Under the pieces are notes generated by a model, which ran no database searches, was not told the origin of the DNA, and saw only the letters and a program-made list of their open reading frames with translations. Below are positions 45,385 to 55,550 of a stretch of 64,000 nt of DNA, one piece after another. The stretch comes from Eleusine coracana subsp. coracana (lineage: Eukaryota; Streptophyta; Magnoliopsida; Poales; Poaceae). Position 1 is the first letter of the stretch; every line of letters begins with the position of its first letter. Location of the stretch: contig CM064424.1 of the NCBI GenBank assembly GCA_032690845.1, positions 50,915,511 through 50,979,510 on the forward strand, in the 5' to 3' direction. The position numbers were made by a program, and so were the translations under genes.

Positions 45385-48300
45385 TGAGTCGCCCCTTCCC
45401 GGAGGATCGAGGTCCCGATGGTGCTGATAATGCAGACACTTGATAATACAACAATGATCCAAATTTAAGTTTAATTATTACATCAAAGTGCAGCGGAATT
45501 ACAAGTTCATGAAGTTTTGAAAATAGCGGAAGCGAAATAATGATAAAACTACGAGCTCGACGATACAGCATGGTGATGATTCATGCCCGAAGAATTAACA
45601 CCCTAGCAGCACTCACAATCACTACGACGGCAGATCAGACTCCCAATGGGCAGTCCAACCCTCAGGGATTTGCACGTCCCAAGGCAACACATCTATAGGC
45701 AATTCTATTTCTTCAGTACCTGAAAACCATATAAGCATAAAGCCTGAGTACTAATTACTCAGCAAGACATACCCGTCAAAAACCTAGACATGCAATGGCT
45801 CTAATAGGTGGCTTATTAAAAAAAAGGGACTCGCACTAAGCAACCTATTAGTTCTATCAAGTTTTATTTTCAGATTAAATGGGTTGTGCTGAATATAACT
45901 TTAGTTGCAACAATAAGATAATAAAACAATACATAAAATAAGTGGAATAGTAGAACAATAAAATATACCAGTAATAACCAATACAAATATATATCCATGA
46001 TATCATGTGCAACTACATGATTGGCGCGATGAATAAGCGGTACTCATTACTGCGAGGGACAACAATTGCAATTGATTTACACCAGCTGGGAAAACCCAAA
46101 TAACATGACACATACACACCAATTAAGGTCGTATATGGCAACCTTTCACAAGAAAAACCACCCACATCCAGACTCGGGTGTGGTGACGTCGAGTGGGCAT
46201 GCCGTCCTGCCAACAGTACTTCGTGGTATGGACCGCCCACTCCCGCAGCCGAGGGGTCCTAAGACCAGCGCACCTTAACCGTCCTTGATATAAGTGATCT
46301 TTAATGCTACATCGATTTACTAGTGCCCATGAAACTAGCATGCATTCGGTACTGTTCAAAACTTGATCAAGGGGCCGAGCACGGACGGGTCCTAGGGTGG
46401 GCAAGACAGGGCTACCGCAGCCAACACCCATGTGTTGCTGCAAACCTACACATGCAATTTCCCTGTCCGGCCAAACATCAAAATAAACTTCTTTTACATA
46501 AGTTCCATTTTAGTGACCAAGTTTATTCCCTAGTAATCATGATACTACCGAGACTTATCAATTACGAAGCTTAGCATCTTAGTACTAAACCTACCAAGTT
46601 TCTAATAAAAACAACCTAGGTCATTTGGGAAAAACATGCAAGTTGGGTTCCAATCAACTCCTATGACCTAATGCAACAATTCAAGCATAGACACTAGTAG
46701 TGAATTAAACTAGCAAAACTTTATAAAGAGGCTAATGCAAACCTAGGCTTGTCTGGATCCACGCAAGTGTTAGCTACTATAGTCTCTTGGTCCTCAGGCT
46801 CTTGGCCCTGCTGGACGTCGGGCTCCTGCTCTTGAGTGTCGTTACCTATTGATGAACAAGGGTTAACGGTAGTGTTGAAATACTGTTACATGCAATGACA
46901 TGATGAATGCAACAAATGATGGATCAACCTGCTGGACGTCGGGCTCCTGCTCCAGAGTGTCGTTACCTATTGATGATCGTCGGGGAAGGCCGGAAGGTAG
47001 GGCTCACCGTGAAGGCGGCATGAACACGGCGGCGCAGAGAGGATCGACCGGGGAAAAGTTCAAGGCCAGTGTTCTTGCTCGAGGAATCAAAGAAGCGAGG
47101 GGTCAAGAGTGATCATAAGAAGCTTGCGCATCAATGAGAAGAAGAAAGGGGAGACGGGGTTCACCAGGGTCACCGGAATTCGGGAGCGCGTCGTCGGCAG
47201 CCGTTGGGGAACAGGGTTCGGAGATTCTTCAAATTGTTTGAGCTCACCGAAAGATTGAACGAGCTATTGCGCGGGAAAGCAGTCGGAAGATAGGCGCGTT
47301 CGCTAGTGCTCTCGATGTGGCTTGGAGGTGAGGGATTTGGCCGGGAAACGAGCTCGAGTTCGGCTCTGGCAATGGCGGAAGATGGTTGGGGGAGAAAGGA
47401 GTGAACAGGGGGGTATTTATAGGCCAAGGGGGCTCGGTTTCTTGGTTGGACACCGGAGGCAGGTGCGCACGCGTGGCTGGAGCAATGCCGGGGCTCGGGG
47501 AGCCGTTGGCGCGGGGGAGAAAGCAGCATGGTGCGGCAGCAGAGGCAGAGCACGACAGGGGAAAAGCAACTCGCTTGCTTGGCCGGTAGCGGCGTGCAGC
47601 GAGGGAAGAGGGTAGGGTGAGGTGACGGGGCGATCACGCGCGGCTCTGGTGTTGCTGGGCGACGGGGAGCGGTCGGGAGCCGGGAAACGAGGAGCACGGC
47701 AGAGTGAAGCGACGCGGCGGTGCAGCATGGCCTTGGGCAGAGGCGAAAGGGACGCGGAGCATCGGCAGCTAGCGGCGGGCACGAGAAAAGGGAGCAGGGG
47801 TGAGAGGACGGGGCGGTCACGCGCGGGCGAGAGCGGCTGGCGCCGGGAACCGGTCGGAGCTTCGGCCAGTGGCCATGGCGGCAGGACTGCACCGGTTTCG
47901 GGCAAGGAAAAAGGAACATGGAGCCATGGCAGGTAGCGGTGAGCTGTGGGGAGATGCGCGCGGGGATGGGACGCGACCTCGCGGCGGGGTGGCGAGTATC
48001 GAGGCAGTGGCAGGGAATCACGCGGGCGTGCACGCGGGAGATGCGACGGGAGGAAGAAGATAGGGATTTTTATAGAAAGGACCCCTCGGTTTCAAAAAGA
48101 TTGCAAAGAGGTCCCTGGTTTAGTTTTAATTGATTTAAATTACTTCCTTAATTCCAATTAAACTAAAATTTGAACTGTGGGTTAATTAAGATATGAGCAA
48201 TTCATTTGTGAAGTATTTTTGGTCAGACAAGAAATAATTTAATTGGAATTATTAATTAAAGTTAAATCAATTCTAGGGTTAAACCATTTAATTAATTGAC

Positions 48301-48548
48301 TTCTTAATGAAATAAAATTCTGGTTTTTGGTCCAAAATTCTAATTCATTAATTTCATAATTCTAATGTAATTATTTGGCCCATGTTTTGTAGAAATTTAA
48401 TTTGCTTCAAAGTTTTTGCTTGCAAAGTTTTATTTTGGCTTGAGGAACTTCCATTTTTTAACTTGCCTCTATTATTTCATGCTCATACTTGAGTTCAAAA
48501 TTTTTGGCAATTTGTGCTAAGCAATAAATGAGACACCTGGGTGTCACA
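45385..48548 (-). repeat. 5' LTR of element B (3164 bp)
   Basis: From TGTGACACC (minus strand, 48548) to the end at 45385 next to the primer site. Compared with the other LTR it has lost about 0.95 kb near 46924-46976, where a 49-bp copy of nearby LTR sequence fills the gap. The GC-rich block gives a 287-codon open stretch (47170-48033) with no recognisable domain; I do not call it a gene. Confidence 0.92.
47412..47423 (-). promoter_or_regulatory. TATA box of the element B LTR
   Basis: Minus strand CCTATAAATACC, conserved in the other LTR. It lies about 1.1 kb into the LTR, so about 2 kb of R-U5 would precede the primer site. Confidence 0.6.
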
Positions 48549-49028
48549 ATTGAAGAGCTCCATCGACTCCAAGCTTCCACTCTCTTGAGCTCTTGATTCA
48601 TCCTCACCGCCGACCACTCCTGTGTTTGTTACTCTTGGGGATTCATTACCTAGACGGTTAGAGGTGCCCGTAGAGCTCCCAACTTGTGTGGTGACGCCTC
48701 GGGAAGTTTGTATTGACCCGTACTTCGTGGAGATTGCTAGTGGAAAGCCAAGTTCGATCTTTGTGGTCACTTGGAGAGGTTAGGGTTGAAAGAAACCTGG
48801 TCCTTTGTGGATCCCTCAACGGAGACGTAGGCTTCTTTGTGGAGCTGAACTTCGGTGAACAAATCTTGTGTCTTTCTTGTCTTCTCTTACTTTCTTACCA
48901 TTTACTTGTTCTTGCTCATAACTTGCTAGTTAGGGTTTGCTTCTTATTCCTCTAATTAACTTGTGTAGGTTGCTTGCTAGTTGTTCTCCTTATTTCTACA
49001 GCTTCCTCTAGCTTATAATTACTAGCTT
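48549..49028 (+). repeat. 3' LTR of element E, second piece
   Basis: Continues the LTR of E after element B, matching 22882-23361 of the 5' LTR. It stops at ATTACTAGCTTAC, short of the last 186 bp, where unrelated LTR-like sequence begins. Confidence 0.9.
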
Positions 49029-50053
49029 ACTGTATGCCTTCGGGCACACCATGTATTCTTTTACCCTCGAGCTCTTGTTATATACACAAGCCTCAAACTT
49101 TGGCATAACTCAAATTATGCTAAAGTGTATTAGAATGCAAAATTGCCTACAACATGCTGTTCTACGTGCCAAGCGCCTCGTCAGGCCTTGGCAAGCTTCA
49201 AACCGTAGTTGTTCGGTATCGGGTAAGTGTCACACCTGGCTTTCCGGGCATGTCCTTCTGGAGCATTGGACCGAAGTTGTCCGGCATCGGACCGTAGTTG
49301 TTCGAATGAGGGCCGTAGTTGCCCTTGCAATAAATATAAACGACACATCCCTTTGGGACCCTTAGGCCATAGTTACCTAGAATAAGGCCGTAATTGCCGT
49401 GATAAGGACAAATAATGCTAAAAAATAACAATGCAAACCATCACGGACAATAGTTTCTTTCGTGATCACCTTGCAATACTTCATTTGCACCCACCGGGTG
49501 TAGGGCCAGCCTCCGAGCTGGTGCCTTAGATGACACGGTACACAATGTGGCAGATAATAGGATAGGGGTCGCAACCCCTTGGCATTTAAACATTGCCAAC
49601 CTTCCATGCCACCAACCCAAAGGCAGCAACCTACCAAAACACAATCTAACCAACTCTTAGACAAAAAGGCGCATGTCGAGGGTAAAAACCGGGGACACCA
49701 CGTGGCACCTCCTAATCAACTCGGCTACGCAGTCATAACAAAAGGCTCACCAGATCACTGCCTAAGTACCGCCCACGTGGGGTCCACTTAACACACGTCC
49801 ATACAGCGGACCCGCATCGGCCTGGAAGGCTGCGCACAATCCCGACTCGCTCGACCCCTCAAGGGGGTCAGAAGCCAGCCTGAGCCCTCTCGACCCCTTG
49901 ACGGGGGTTGAGAATCTGCCCCGGCTCGCTCGACCCCTCCAAGGGGTCAGAAGCCAGCCGCGACCCGCACGACCCCTTGGCAGGGGTCCAGCACGGTCCG
50001 ACCTGCCCAGAGGGACCCAAGCGCATCTCGCTCCACCTAGGGAGACAACTTGA
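49029..50053. repeat. Repeat-rich LTR-like sequence, owner uncertain
   Basis: No coding sequence. It contains six 22-bp motif repeats (49201-49407) and four GACCCC/GGGGTC hairpin units (49845-50000). It may start an LTR (TGTATGCC at about 49032) that continues after element F to the primer site at 52858, which would make it the 5' LTR of G with F nested in it. That link is a guess. Confidence 0.4.
49201..49407. repeat. Six degenerate 22-bp motif copies
   Basis: Copies near 49201, 49269, 49290, 49311, 49364 and 49385 share CCGTAGTTGT(C/T)CGG followed by AT and GG. Spacing is irregular, like subterminal or enhancer repeats of a transposon. Confidence 0.65.
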
Positions 50054-51649
50054 TGTTGATAGTCCTTAAATGCTAAATCCGACCATCAAATCCTTGCATA
50101 AACAACATAAAAGGAATAAACAAAATAGTGATAGTTGTTTATTATTAACCATTTCTGTGAGTTTTGGTGAGACATGTGTTTGCAGGTATAAAAGAGACAA
50201 AATATGCAAAATAAACATGAAGAAACGCCCCGTCGGCCAATACTGCCGTAAAACAGCCGGCCGACAGGGTCGTATGAGGATGAAATTAGGGCCTGGCAGG
50301 GTCGTGATGGCCAAAATCAGAACTCAGCCGATAGGGTCATATCAGGCTGAAATCAGCCACCCGGCGGGTCAAAACAGAGTCTTATCAGGCTGAACCATCT
50401 GACCCAGCCGACCCTGAAAAACACTCCACCATGAGGCCGGTTTCCATCCCCGGACTAAGAAGGGTAAAAAGTGAAGAAGTAAAGGAGGCATCCATGTGGC
50501 ACAACTTCGACAAGTTAAGACATGACCCGGAGGGGGTCGGCACCAAAAATGGGCCGTCGCCCGGCCTAGGCCACCGGTCGGTCTGCCAAGCCGCCCGTCC
50601 TACCCCGCCACCCGGCCTGGGAATTTCCTCCGAGGGTGTCCAGCCCACTCGGCCCATCATGCCAACTGACGCCAAGTGGATAAGGCGGTTGAAAACTGAC
50701 TCAACAACCGTCATCCGTACCAAATCTGAGACGTCCAAAGAAAGTCAGTCGGAAACTGACCTCATCCAACGGCCGCCCGACCTGAGTTGTCGCCCGGCGC
50801 TGCATGCCGCCCGGCATGCCGGGCCGCCCAGCGTGGCTCGCCGCCCGGCGGGGGAACTTTTGCCCAGCGACCCTCCTTCACCTACAAATACCCACCAGCA
50901 CTTCGCCACCTATAAATAGAGGGGGAATTCGGCAGAAAAGAAGACAACACACAAGAAGAGAGTTTAGACCTCCATTTCAAAGGCTTTAGCACTGCCAAAG
51001 TGCTTAGAAAATAGGGAGAGAGTGAGGGAGAGTTCGGGGAAGCGTCGGGCTTGTCGGCGATGTTCCCCACGCTTGTACCTTGACGGATGCTTTCCTTTTC
51101 AAGTAAGTGTTCATGTTTCCTCTTTGGTATTTAAGTTTCCTATTTAAGTAAGTTCTTTCTTTATTACTTACGAGATCATCGCTCTATTTAATTAGAGTAT
51201 CTTAGTCTTCTATAAGCGTGGATCTGAGACTGGGATAGTAATGGATAGTGTAGACGCGGTGTCTAGTCTAGAAGTTACCTTTGTTTGCCGCGTACCCCAT
51301 GGTTTGTAGAGGTAGTCGGTAGGTGGTGACAGCCCTATCCGGCCTTAGTAATCCTCCACGTTTGGGTACATCGTAGAGTTGTTGGCCGGAGTCGCCTGTG
51401 GATGCAAGGGTAAGCCGGTGCCCGAAGTAAGCAGTAGAGACCAAACCAATCTTATTATAGGATCCTTAACCATTAGGAATCCTCTCTACCCTTTGCCTAC
51501 CATATTCTTGTTGTCCTTGGACGGATTAGTTAGAGGATCGATACACACACATTCCCTGTGATTCGATAACCTGGAATACTCCTAGGTGAAGTGCTACATT
51601 GGTATCCGTGTGCTTGCGGATTTATCTGTGATCGTAAGAAATACCAACA
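50054..51649 (+). repeat. LTR of element F (1596 bp)
   Basis: Ends TGTTG...CAACA, a TATAAATA box at 50911-50918, and a tRNA-Asp-type primer site eight bases downstream. The internal region after it is lost or merges within a short distance into other sequence. Confidence 0.78.
50911..50918 (+). promoter_or_regulatory. TATA box of the element F LTR
   Basis: CCTATAAATAGAGGG, a canonical plant TATA context, about 740 bp before the LTR end. Confidence 0.65.
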
Positions 51650-51657
51650 AGCATTTC

Positions 51658-51675
51658 TGGCACCGTTGCCGGGGA
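51658..51675 (+). other. Primer binding site, tRNA-Asp type (element F)
   Basis: TGGCACCGTTGCCGGGGA, one base different from the complement of the tRNA-Asp 3' end (CGCC expected for CACC). Common in Athila/Tat-like plant elements. Confidence 0.8.
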
Positions 51676-52849
51676 TAGTAATATTTCTGGTGCGACATTA
51701 AGAAGTGTCAACACTCGGCCTCCTCACCAAGCTTATCCGCTCTGTAACAGGGACCAGGCCCTCGCTGACATCATGATCATTGTACTAGCATAGGTCTCCC
51801 CTCAATCATGGGGGGACAGTCACGCTCGCTGGCTCTCATTGAGTGGAGACAGAGCCCAGGCCAAGTGAGGCAGCCAGACACTGACAAATCCGGGAGTGGC
51901 GGAGCGGAGAACCTTGATTACCCTAACAAAACAGGGCAGATCCCCCTCCAAACAAGCCCCGACAAACTAAGCACACCAATGCGATTCCTACGAAAGGGAT
52001 CGAGCGAGGCGACTGAGAGTGGATTACCAACCACTCGGCCTCAATGTCGTGCCTGACATACAAGCACAGTATCAGGGGGTCAAATCCCCCCGTATACCTG
52101 CCCCTGCCATCGTCATCCACACCCGCTGCATTGTGCGAGCACAGTATCAGGGGTCAAATCCCTTTGTACACCTACCCCAGCCCTCATCACCCTCCTCTGC
52201 TGATGACGGCGGGGTAGCATGCTTGATGACGCTGGCGCCCGATGGCACCCCGATTAGCAACGATACAGGGCAGTCGATGGATAGCTTGGATGAAGACCGC
52301 ACGGGCAACGTGACAACACCCATGATGCAACCTGCCACACTTGACAGAGCACACCGTCCACAGTAACAGGAGGAGCTCGCCTCAACGATGAAATACGGGG
52401 GCACGCTTGAGCACAGCGCCATCCCCTGACGTGACGACTAGGTAGGCGGGACCCACGACGACCGAGGACCACGCCATCAACCAGAGGCCGCGCCTTCTCC
52501 CACACGCCTTCACCAACTGTGCACGGATAGAACACTCTCCCTCTCTCTCTCTCTGTGTGTGTGTAAATGGGCCCAACCCCTTGAAGTATAAAAGGGGAGG
52601 TCCTTCTTCCTCCAGGAGAGGGGGCAAACTCAAAAAACACAGCCATAGCCGCAACCACGATGAACACCCACGATTAGCCATCCCCTCCCTCTCATACAAG
52701 ACTTGGAGCACGCTCCTTTCTCACCACTATTGTACTCCCCAATGAAGCAAGTAACACGAGCAGGCTAGTGAACTAGACGTAGGGGACTTTCCCGAACCAG
52801 TATAACCCCTGTGTCCTCCTTCATAGCCATTACCGAACACGCCGAAACA
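51676..52849 (+). repeat. LTR end of Tat element G (left limit uncertain)
   Basis: No coding sequence. It carries two degenerate copies of a stretch of about 55 bp (from 52068 and 52139), a CT/GT microsatellite (about 52526-52562) and a TATA box GTATAAAAGG at 52587-52594. It ends AAACA at 52849, eight bases before the primer site. The first part (51676 to about 51800) may still belong to F. Confidence 0.6.
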
Positions 52850-52857
52850 CCGATAGT

Positions 52858-52869
52858 TGGCGCACCAGG
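52858..52869 (+). other. Primer binding site of element G
   Basis: TGGCGCACCAGG followed by TAGGGGCC, the usual junction next to Tat-type LTRs in grasses. I do not assign the tRNA. Confidence 0.7.
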
Positions 52870-52911
52870 TAGGGGCCTTTTGCGCGCTTTGCTTCGTCAC
52901 CTTTAGCTCGG

Positions 52912-53724
52912 ATGGCCACTCTTCTTCCCTTTCGGGCCCCTGGTAGCAGCATCTTCTTTGGGAGCCTGGAGTTTAGCGCTACCACCGATCGGAAACTGCT
53001 GTGTGTCAGCATTCCGACCTCCACGCCACTCCCGGCCCTAGCGGCCACCGTCGAGGCGGCGCGCTCGTGGCGGCCGGAAGAGATGGGCAACTCCGTCGAC
53101 TTTGAGGATGCGGGGCACGGGACATCGCGACTCATTGATGAGCCGCTCCCGGACCCCGTCGTGGCAGCCATCGCGGTAACCGCCGAGGCCATGCGAGAGG
53201 TCCGGCTCGGGCCGGCCAGACCACGCGTCGTCGATTTCCTCCCGGCACCATCCGGACACGGCGGCTGGTTGTGGCTCCACCTGGAGTGCTATCTGTGCCT
53301 TACGCCTAGCCAGGACGACCCGCGCTGCTTCGCGTTCGCCCTGGCTAATGCCCACGGTCAGCTCCCCGGAGGTGAGCCGCTCCACCTGAGCCACCTCACC
53401 GGACCCACCCTGGAGGGTTACCCATGCGGCCTGTGGAACATCGCAGGTTGTTTTTAGGACGCCGTCGCCCGGAGTTTTGTCGGTGTGATCGATCACCCAG
53501 ATGAGTCCCTCTTCGACGTTCTCGACGTGGGATCGCTAGAAGACTGCGACTACGACTTCGGGAGCTGCACGGGATGCGACAGCCTCCCGCGTGGGTGCAA
53601 TATGGTGCTACGCATGCCTACCCCTGAATCAGGGGGTGCCGGGACCTCGACTGCTGGGGCCTTGGCAAACACCACGGCAACTACCCCGACGAACCTGGCG
53701 ATGGGCGCGACGATGGGAGAGGCG
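52912..53724 (+). pseudogene. gag: gag N-terminal part of element G
   Basis: Starts MATLLPFRAPGSSIFFGS. Residues about 130-180 (RCFAFALANAHGQLPGGEPLHLSHLT...EGYPCGLWNIAG) and HPDESLFDV match the N-terminal Gag region of Tat elements as I know it. One in-frame TAG at 53455-53457. It is high in GC, unlike the copia elements. It is cut by element H at 53724, with the 5-bp target copy AGGCG at 53720-53724. Confidence 0.72.
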
Positions 53725-55487
53725 TGAGAAACCATGTGGATATGTCCCATGGTTTGCTATATTTGTGATGAGTACTTGACTTGAGCGGATTTGGTGTTTG
53801 AGTTGAAATGCGGGAATCCAGGGATTGCATGGGTTTGCATATCATGGTTATGACTAACCGGAGTTGGTGGAGATATTAGTGATGTTGCAGGAGATGGGAA
53901 ATGTGTTTGCTTGTCTCATGATGTGTAGGTCACTGGAGTCAACTTGGCGGTCAATGGCGAGAGGATCGGGCACAAGTAGGGGACTTAGGGCAGACGATCA
54001 GGATGTCGGGTGAAGTCAAGGGTGATCCACACCGTACATGTGGAGAGGCAAGAAGCACGGACGGTTTCGCGATTGAGGCTCAAAACCGTGATGGTGATGA
54101 AGACGGCGTGTTGACCAAGTCAAGGTGAATGGGATGCCGGTGCAAGTGACAAGGGAGCCCGATGGACAGGGACTAGGAGAGACTTGCCGGTGGTCAGGAT
54201 CGCGGGACAAGGTGACACACATCAACATTGAGAAACCATGCTTTGAGAAGCGTGCAAGGCAGTTTCCCGGTTTAGGCCTCAAAACCGGTGGCGGTGGTTG
54301 GTGGTGCACATGGCACCATCATGGAGCTTGCATCGAAATGAAGCAAAGACATGAAGCATCCGATGGCATTCGGGCGATGAGGTGAAAGATGGACGGTTAT
54401 GCCCCCGGTGGTAGGTGGGTGTGTTATGTAGGTCAAGGGTAGAGTGGTCATGTGCACAATAGACCTTAGGCCTATATAAGGAGAGGTGTGGCTAGTGGGA
54501 GATGTGCCTCTCTTCCATTAGCCTTGTGTTAGGACTCTATTCAAAGTGCTAGGAGAGGACTTCATGTTTGAGAGGAGAGTAGTGGGTGTGTGAGAGACAT
54601 CTCTTGCTCTTCCAAATAGTGGGAGGAAGAGGGTGGCTTCCTAGCCTTGTACCTATGAATCTTGTAAGCACCTTTCTAGGATATGAGAAGTATTTTCATG
54701 CTCAAGATTTCCCTCTTCACTTGAATCCCGAAATTCCCTTTTCCTTATTTTTGGAAGCATTTTTATGGTGATTTTCGATCTCACTTTTGGACGAGTTTTT
54801 GGACCGGATTTCTTGAGAAACTTGTTGCTAGGATGAGCTAGGATAATCCTCTATGGATCCTTGATGGAATTATTGGCTCTAGCACCTTCGATTTGAAGGA
54901 TTTCTCAAGTTTCCCCTTTTTGGTGTTCTTGGCACAAGATCTGAAATTCGTGATGATTTCTTGAGCCAAATGAGTTGATCTCCTAGGATTAGGGTCGTGA
55001 TGTGATGAGGATTCACTGGTCCAAAAATAGCATCATTTGGAGTTCGTTTGATTGAGTTTTGGAAAAGATTTGAGAAGATCCCGAGAGTTTTTCTGTTCTG
55101 TCGGGGGTCGACCGGCACTGCCGATCGGTATGGTCTATAGGTTCCAGTGCGACAGCATCCCACACCGGCACTGCCGATAGGTGAGACCAGCACTGCCGAT
55201 AGGCATGACCGGCACTACCGATGGCAGGAATCGGCACTGCTGATGAGTGCTCAGTTCTGGGCTGTTGAGCATTTCGTCTTCCCTTTTTGTTTCTGCTGTG
55301 TTTTTTTGGAGTGGTTGATCACTCCTAGGGCTAGTACACCATAAGTTGGTGTGTGTAGTCTTGGTGATCGATTTGGAGGTTGGCCTGGGTTGTTTTTGGG
55401 ATATAGGCCAAGTTCTCTTGGAGAATTTTATTTGGCTCCCATTCGCCCCCCCCCCCCCCCCCCTTTGGTCGCCTTCTTGGTCCTTCA
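53725..55487 (+). repeat. 5' LTR of element H (1763 bp)
   Basis: TGAGAAACC...TCCTTCA. TATA box CCTATATAAGG at 54471-54481. An array of CGGCACTGCCG near-palindromes lies at 55110-55240, downstream of the promoter, and a run of about 18 C (about 55446-55463) near the end. The other LTR has a shorter C run. Confidence 0.92.
55110..55240. repeat. Array of CCGGCACTGCCGAT near-palindromes in LTR H
   Basis: Five copies with arms CGGCA/TGCCG around one central base, each followed by GAT(C/A)GG or similar. The second LTR (63005-63200) has about eight copies, so copy number has changed between the two LTRs. Confidence 0.8.
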
Positions 55488-55489
55488 AT

Positions 55490-55501
55490 TGGTATCAGAG
55501 C
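55490..55501 (+). other. Primer binding site of element H
   Basis: TGGTATCAGAGC, exact tRNA-iMet complement, two bases after the LTR. Confidence 0.92.
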
Positions 55502-55550
55502 CGGTTTGATCACTAGTTGACCTTCACTGGCTTTGTGATCCGAAGGCGAT

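Larger units (their letters stand above)
35390..48548 (-). mobile_element. Element B: Tekay/Del-type Ty3-gypsy retrotransposon with both LTRs
   Basis: Minus strand: 5' LTR 45385-48548, primer site, leader, orf0, gag-pol with chromodomain, polypurine tract, 3' LTR 35390-38630 (truncated). It is inserted in the 3' LTR of E. Same organisation as A except that it has only one orf0. In-frame stops in pol and a damaged zinc knuckle make it inactive. The TSD side ATTGA is visible only at the right end, as the left end was deleted. Confidence 0.9.
22090..49028 (+). mobile_element. Element E: Ty1-copia retrotransposon (SIRE/Maximus-like), with nested insertions
   Basis: 5' LTR 22090-23547, primer site, gag (23601-25882), pol (25883-30990), an ORF region after pol (31875-34183), polypurine tract and a 3' LTR in two pieces (34698-35389 and 48549-49028) separated by element B. 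The order protease-integrase-RT-RNase H is the copia order. Long coiled-coil Gag, CX2CX4HX4C knuckle and a large ORF after pol suggest the SIRE lineage. Pol carries an internal tandem duplication of 1.88 kb. The last 186 bp of the 3' LTR are missing at 49028. The element is clearly non-functional. Confidence 0.85.

Noticed and set aside
47170..48033. 287-codon ORF on the sense strand within the LTR of element B
   Set aside because: It lies in a GC-rich block, has Pro/Ser/Arg-rich low-complexity content, and the counterpart in the other LTR is broken into three frames. No domain is recognisable; chance ORF is more likely.
49029..49760. End of a CACTA DNA transposon
   Set aside because: Subterminal-like repeats are present, but I found neither CACTA termini nor a 3-bp target duplication nor transposase.
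50431..50919. 162-codon ORF in LTR F
   Set aside because: Inside the LTR around the TATA box, low-complexity Pro/Arg content, no domain.
53038..53496. Minus-strand ORF opposite gag of G (repeated at 60886-61449)
   Set aside because: Shadow of the GC-rich gag frame, which matches known Tat Gag features; repeated only because the flank was duplicated.
55446..55463. Long C run as a functional element
   Set aside because: The other LTR has a much shorter run at the same place; simple homopolymer slippage or assembly uncertainty explains it.
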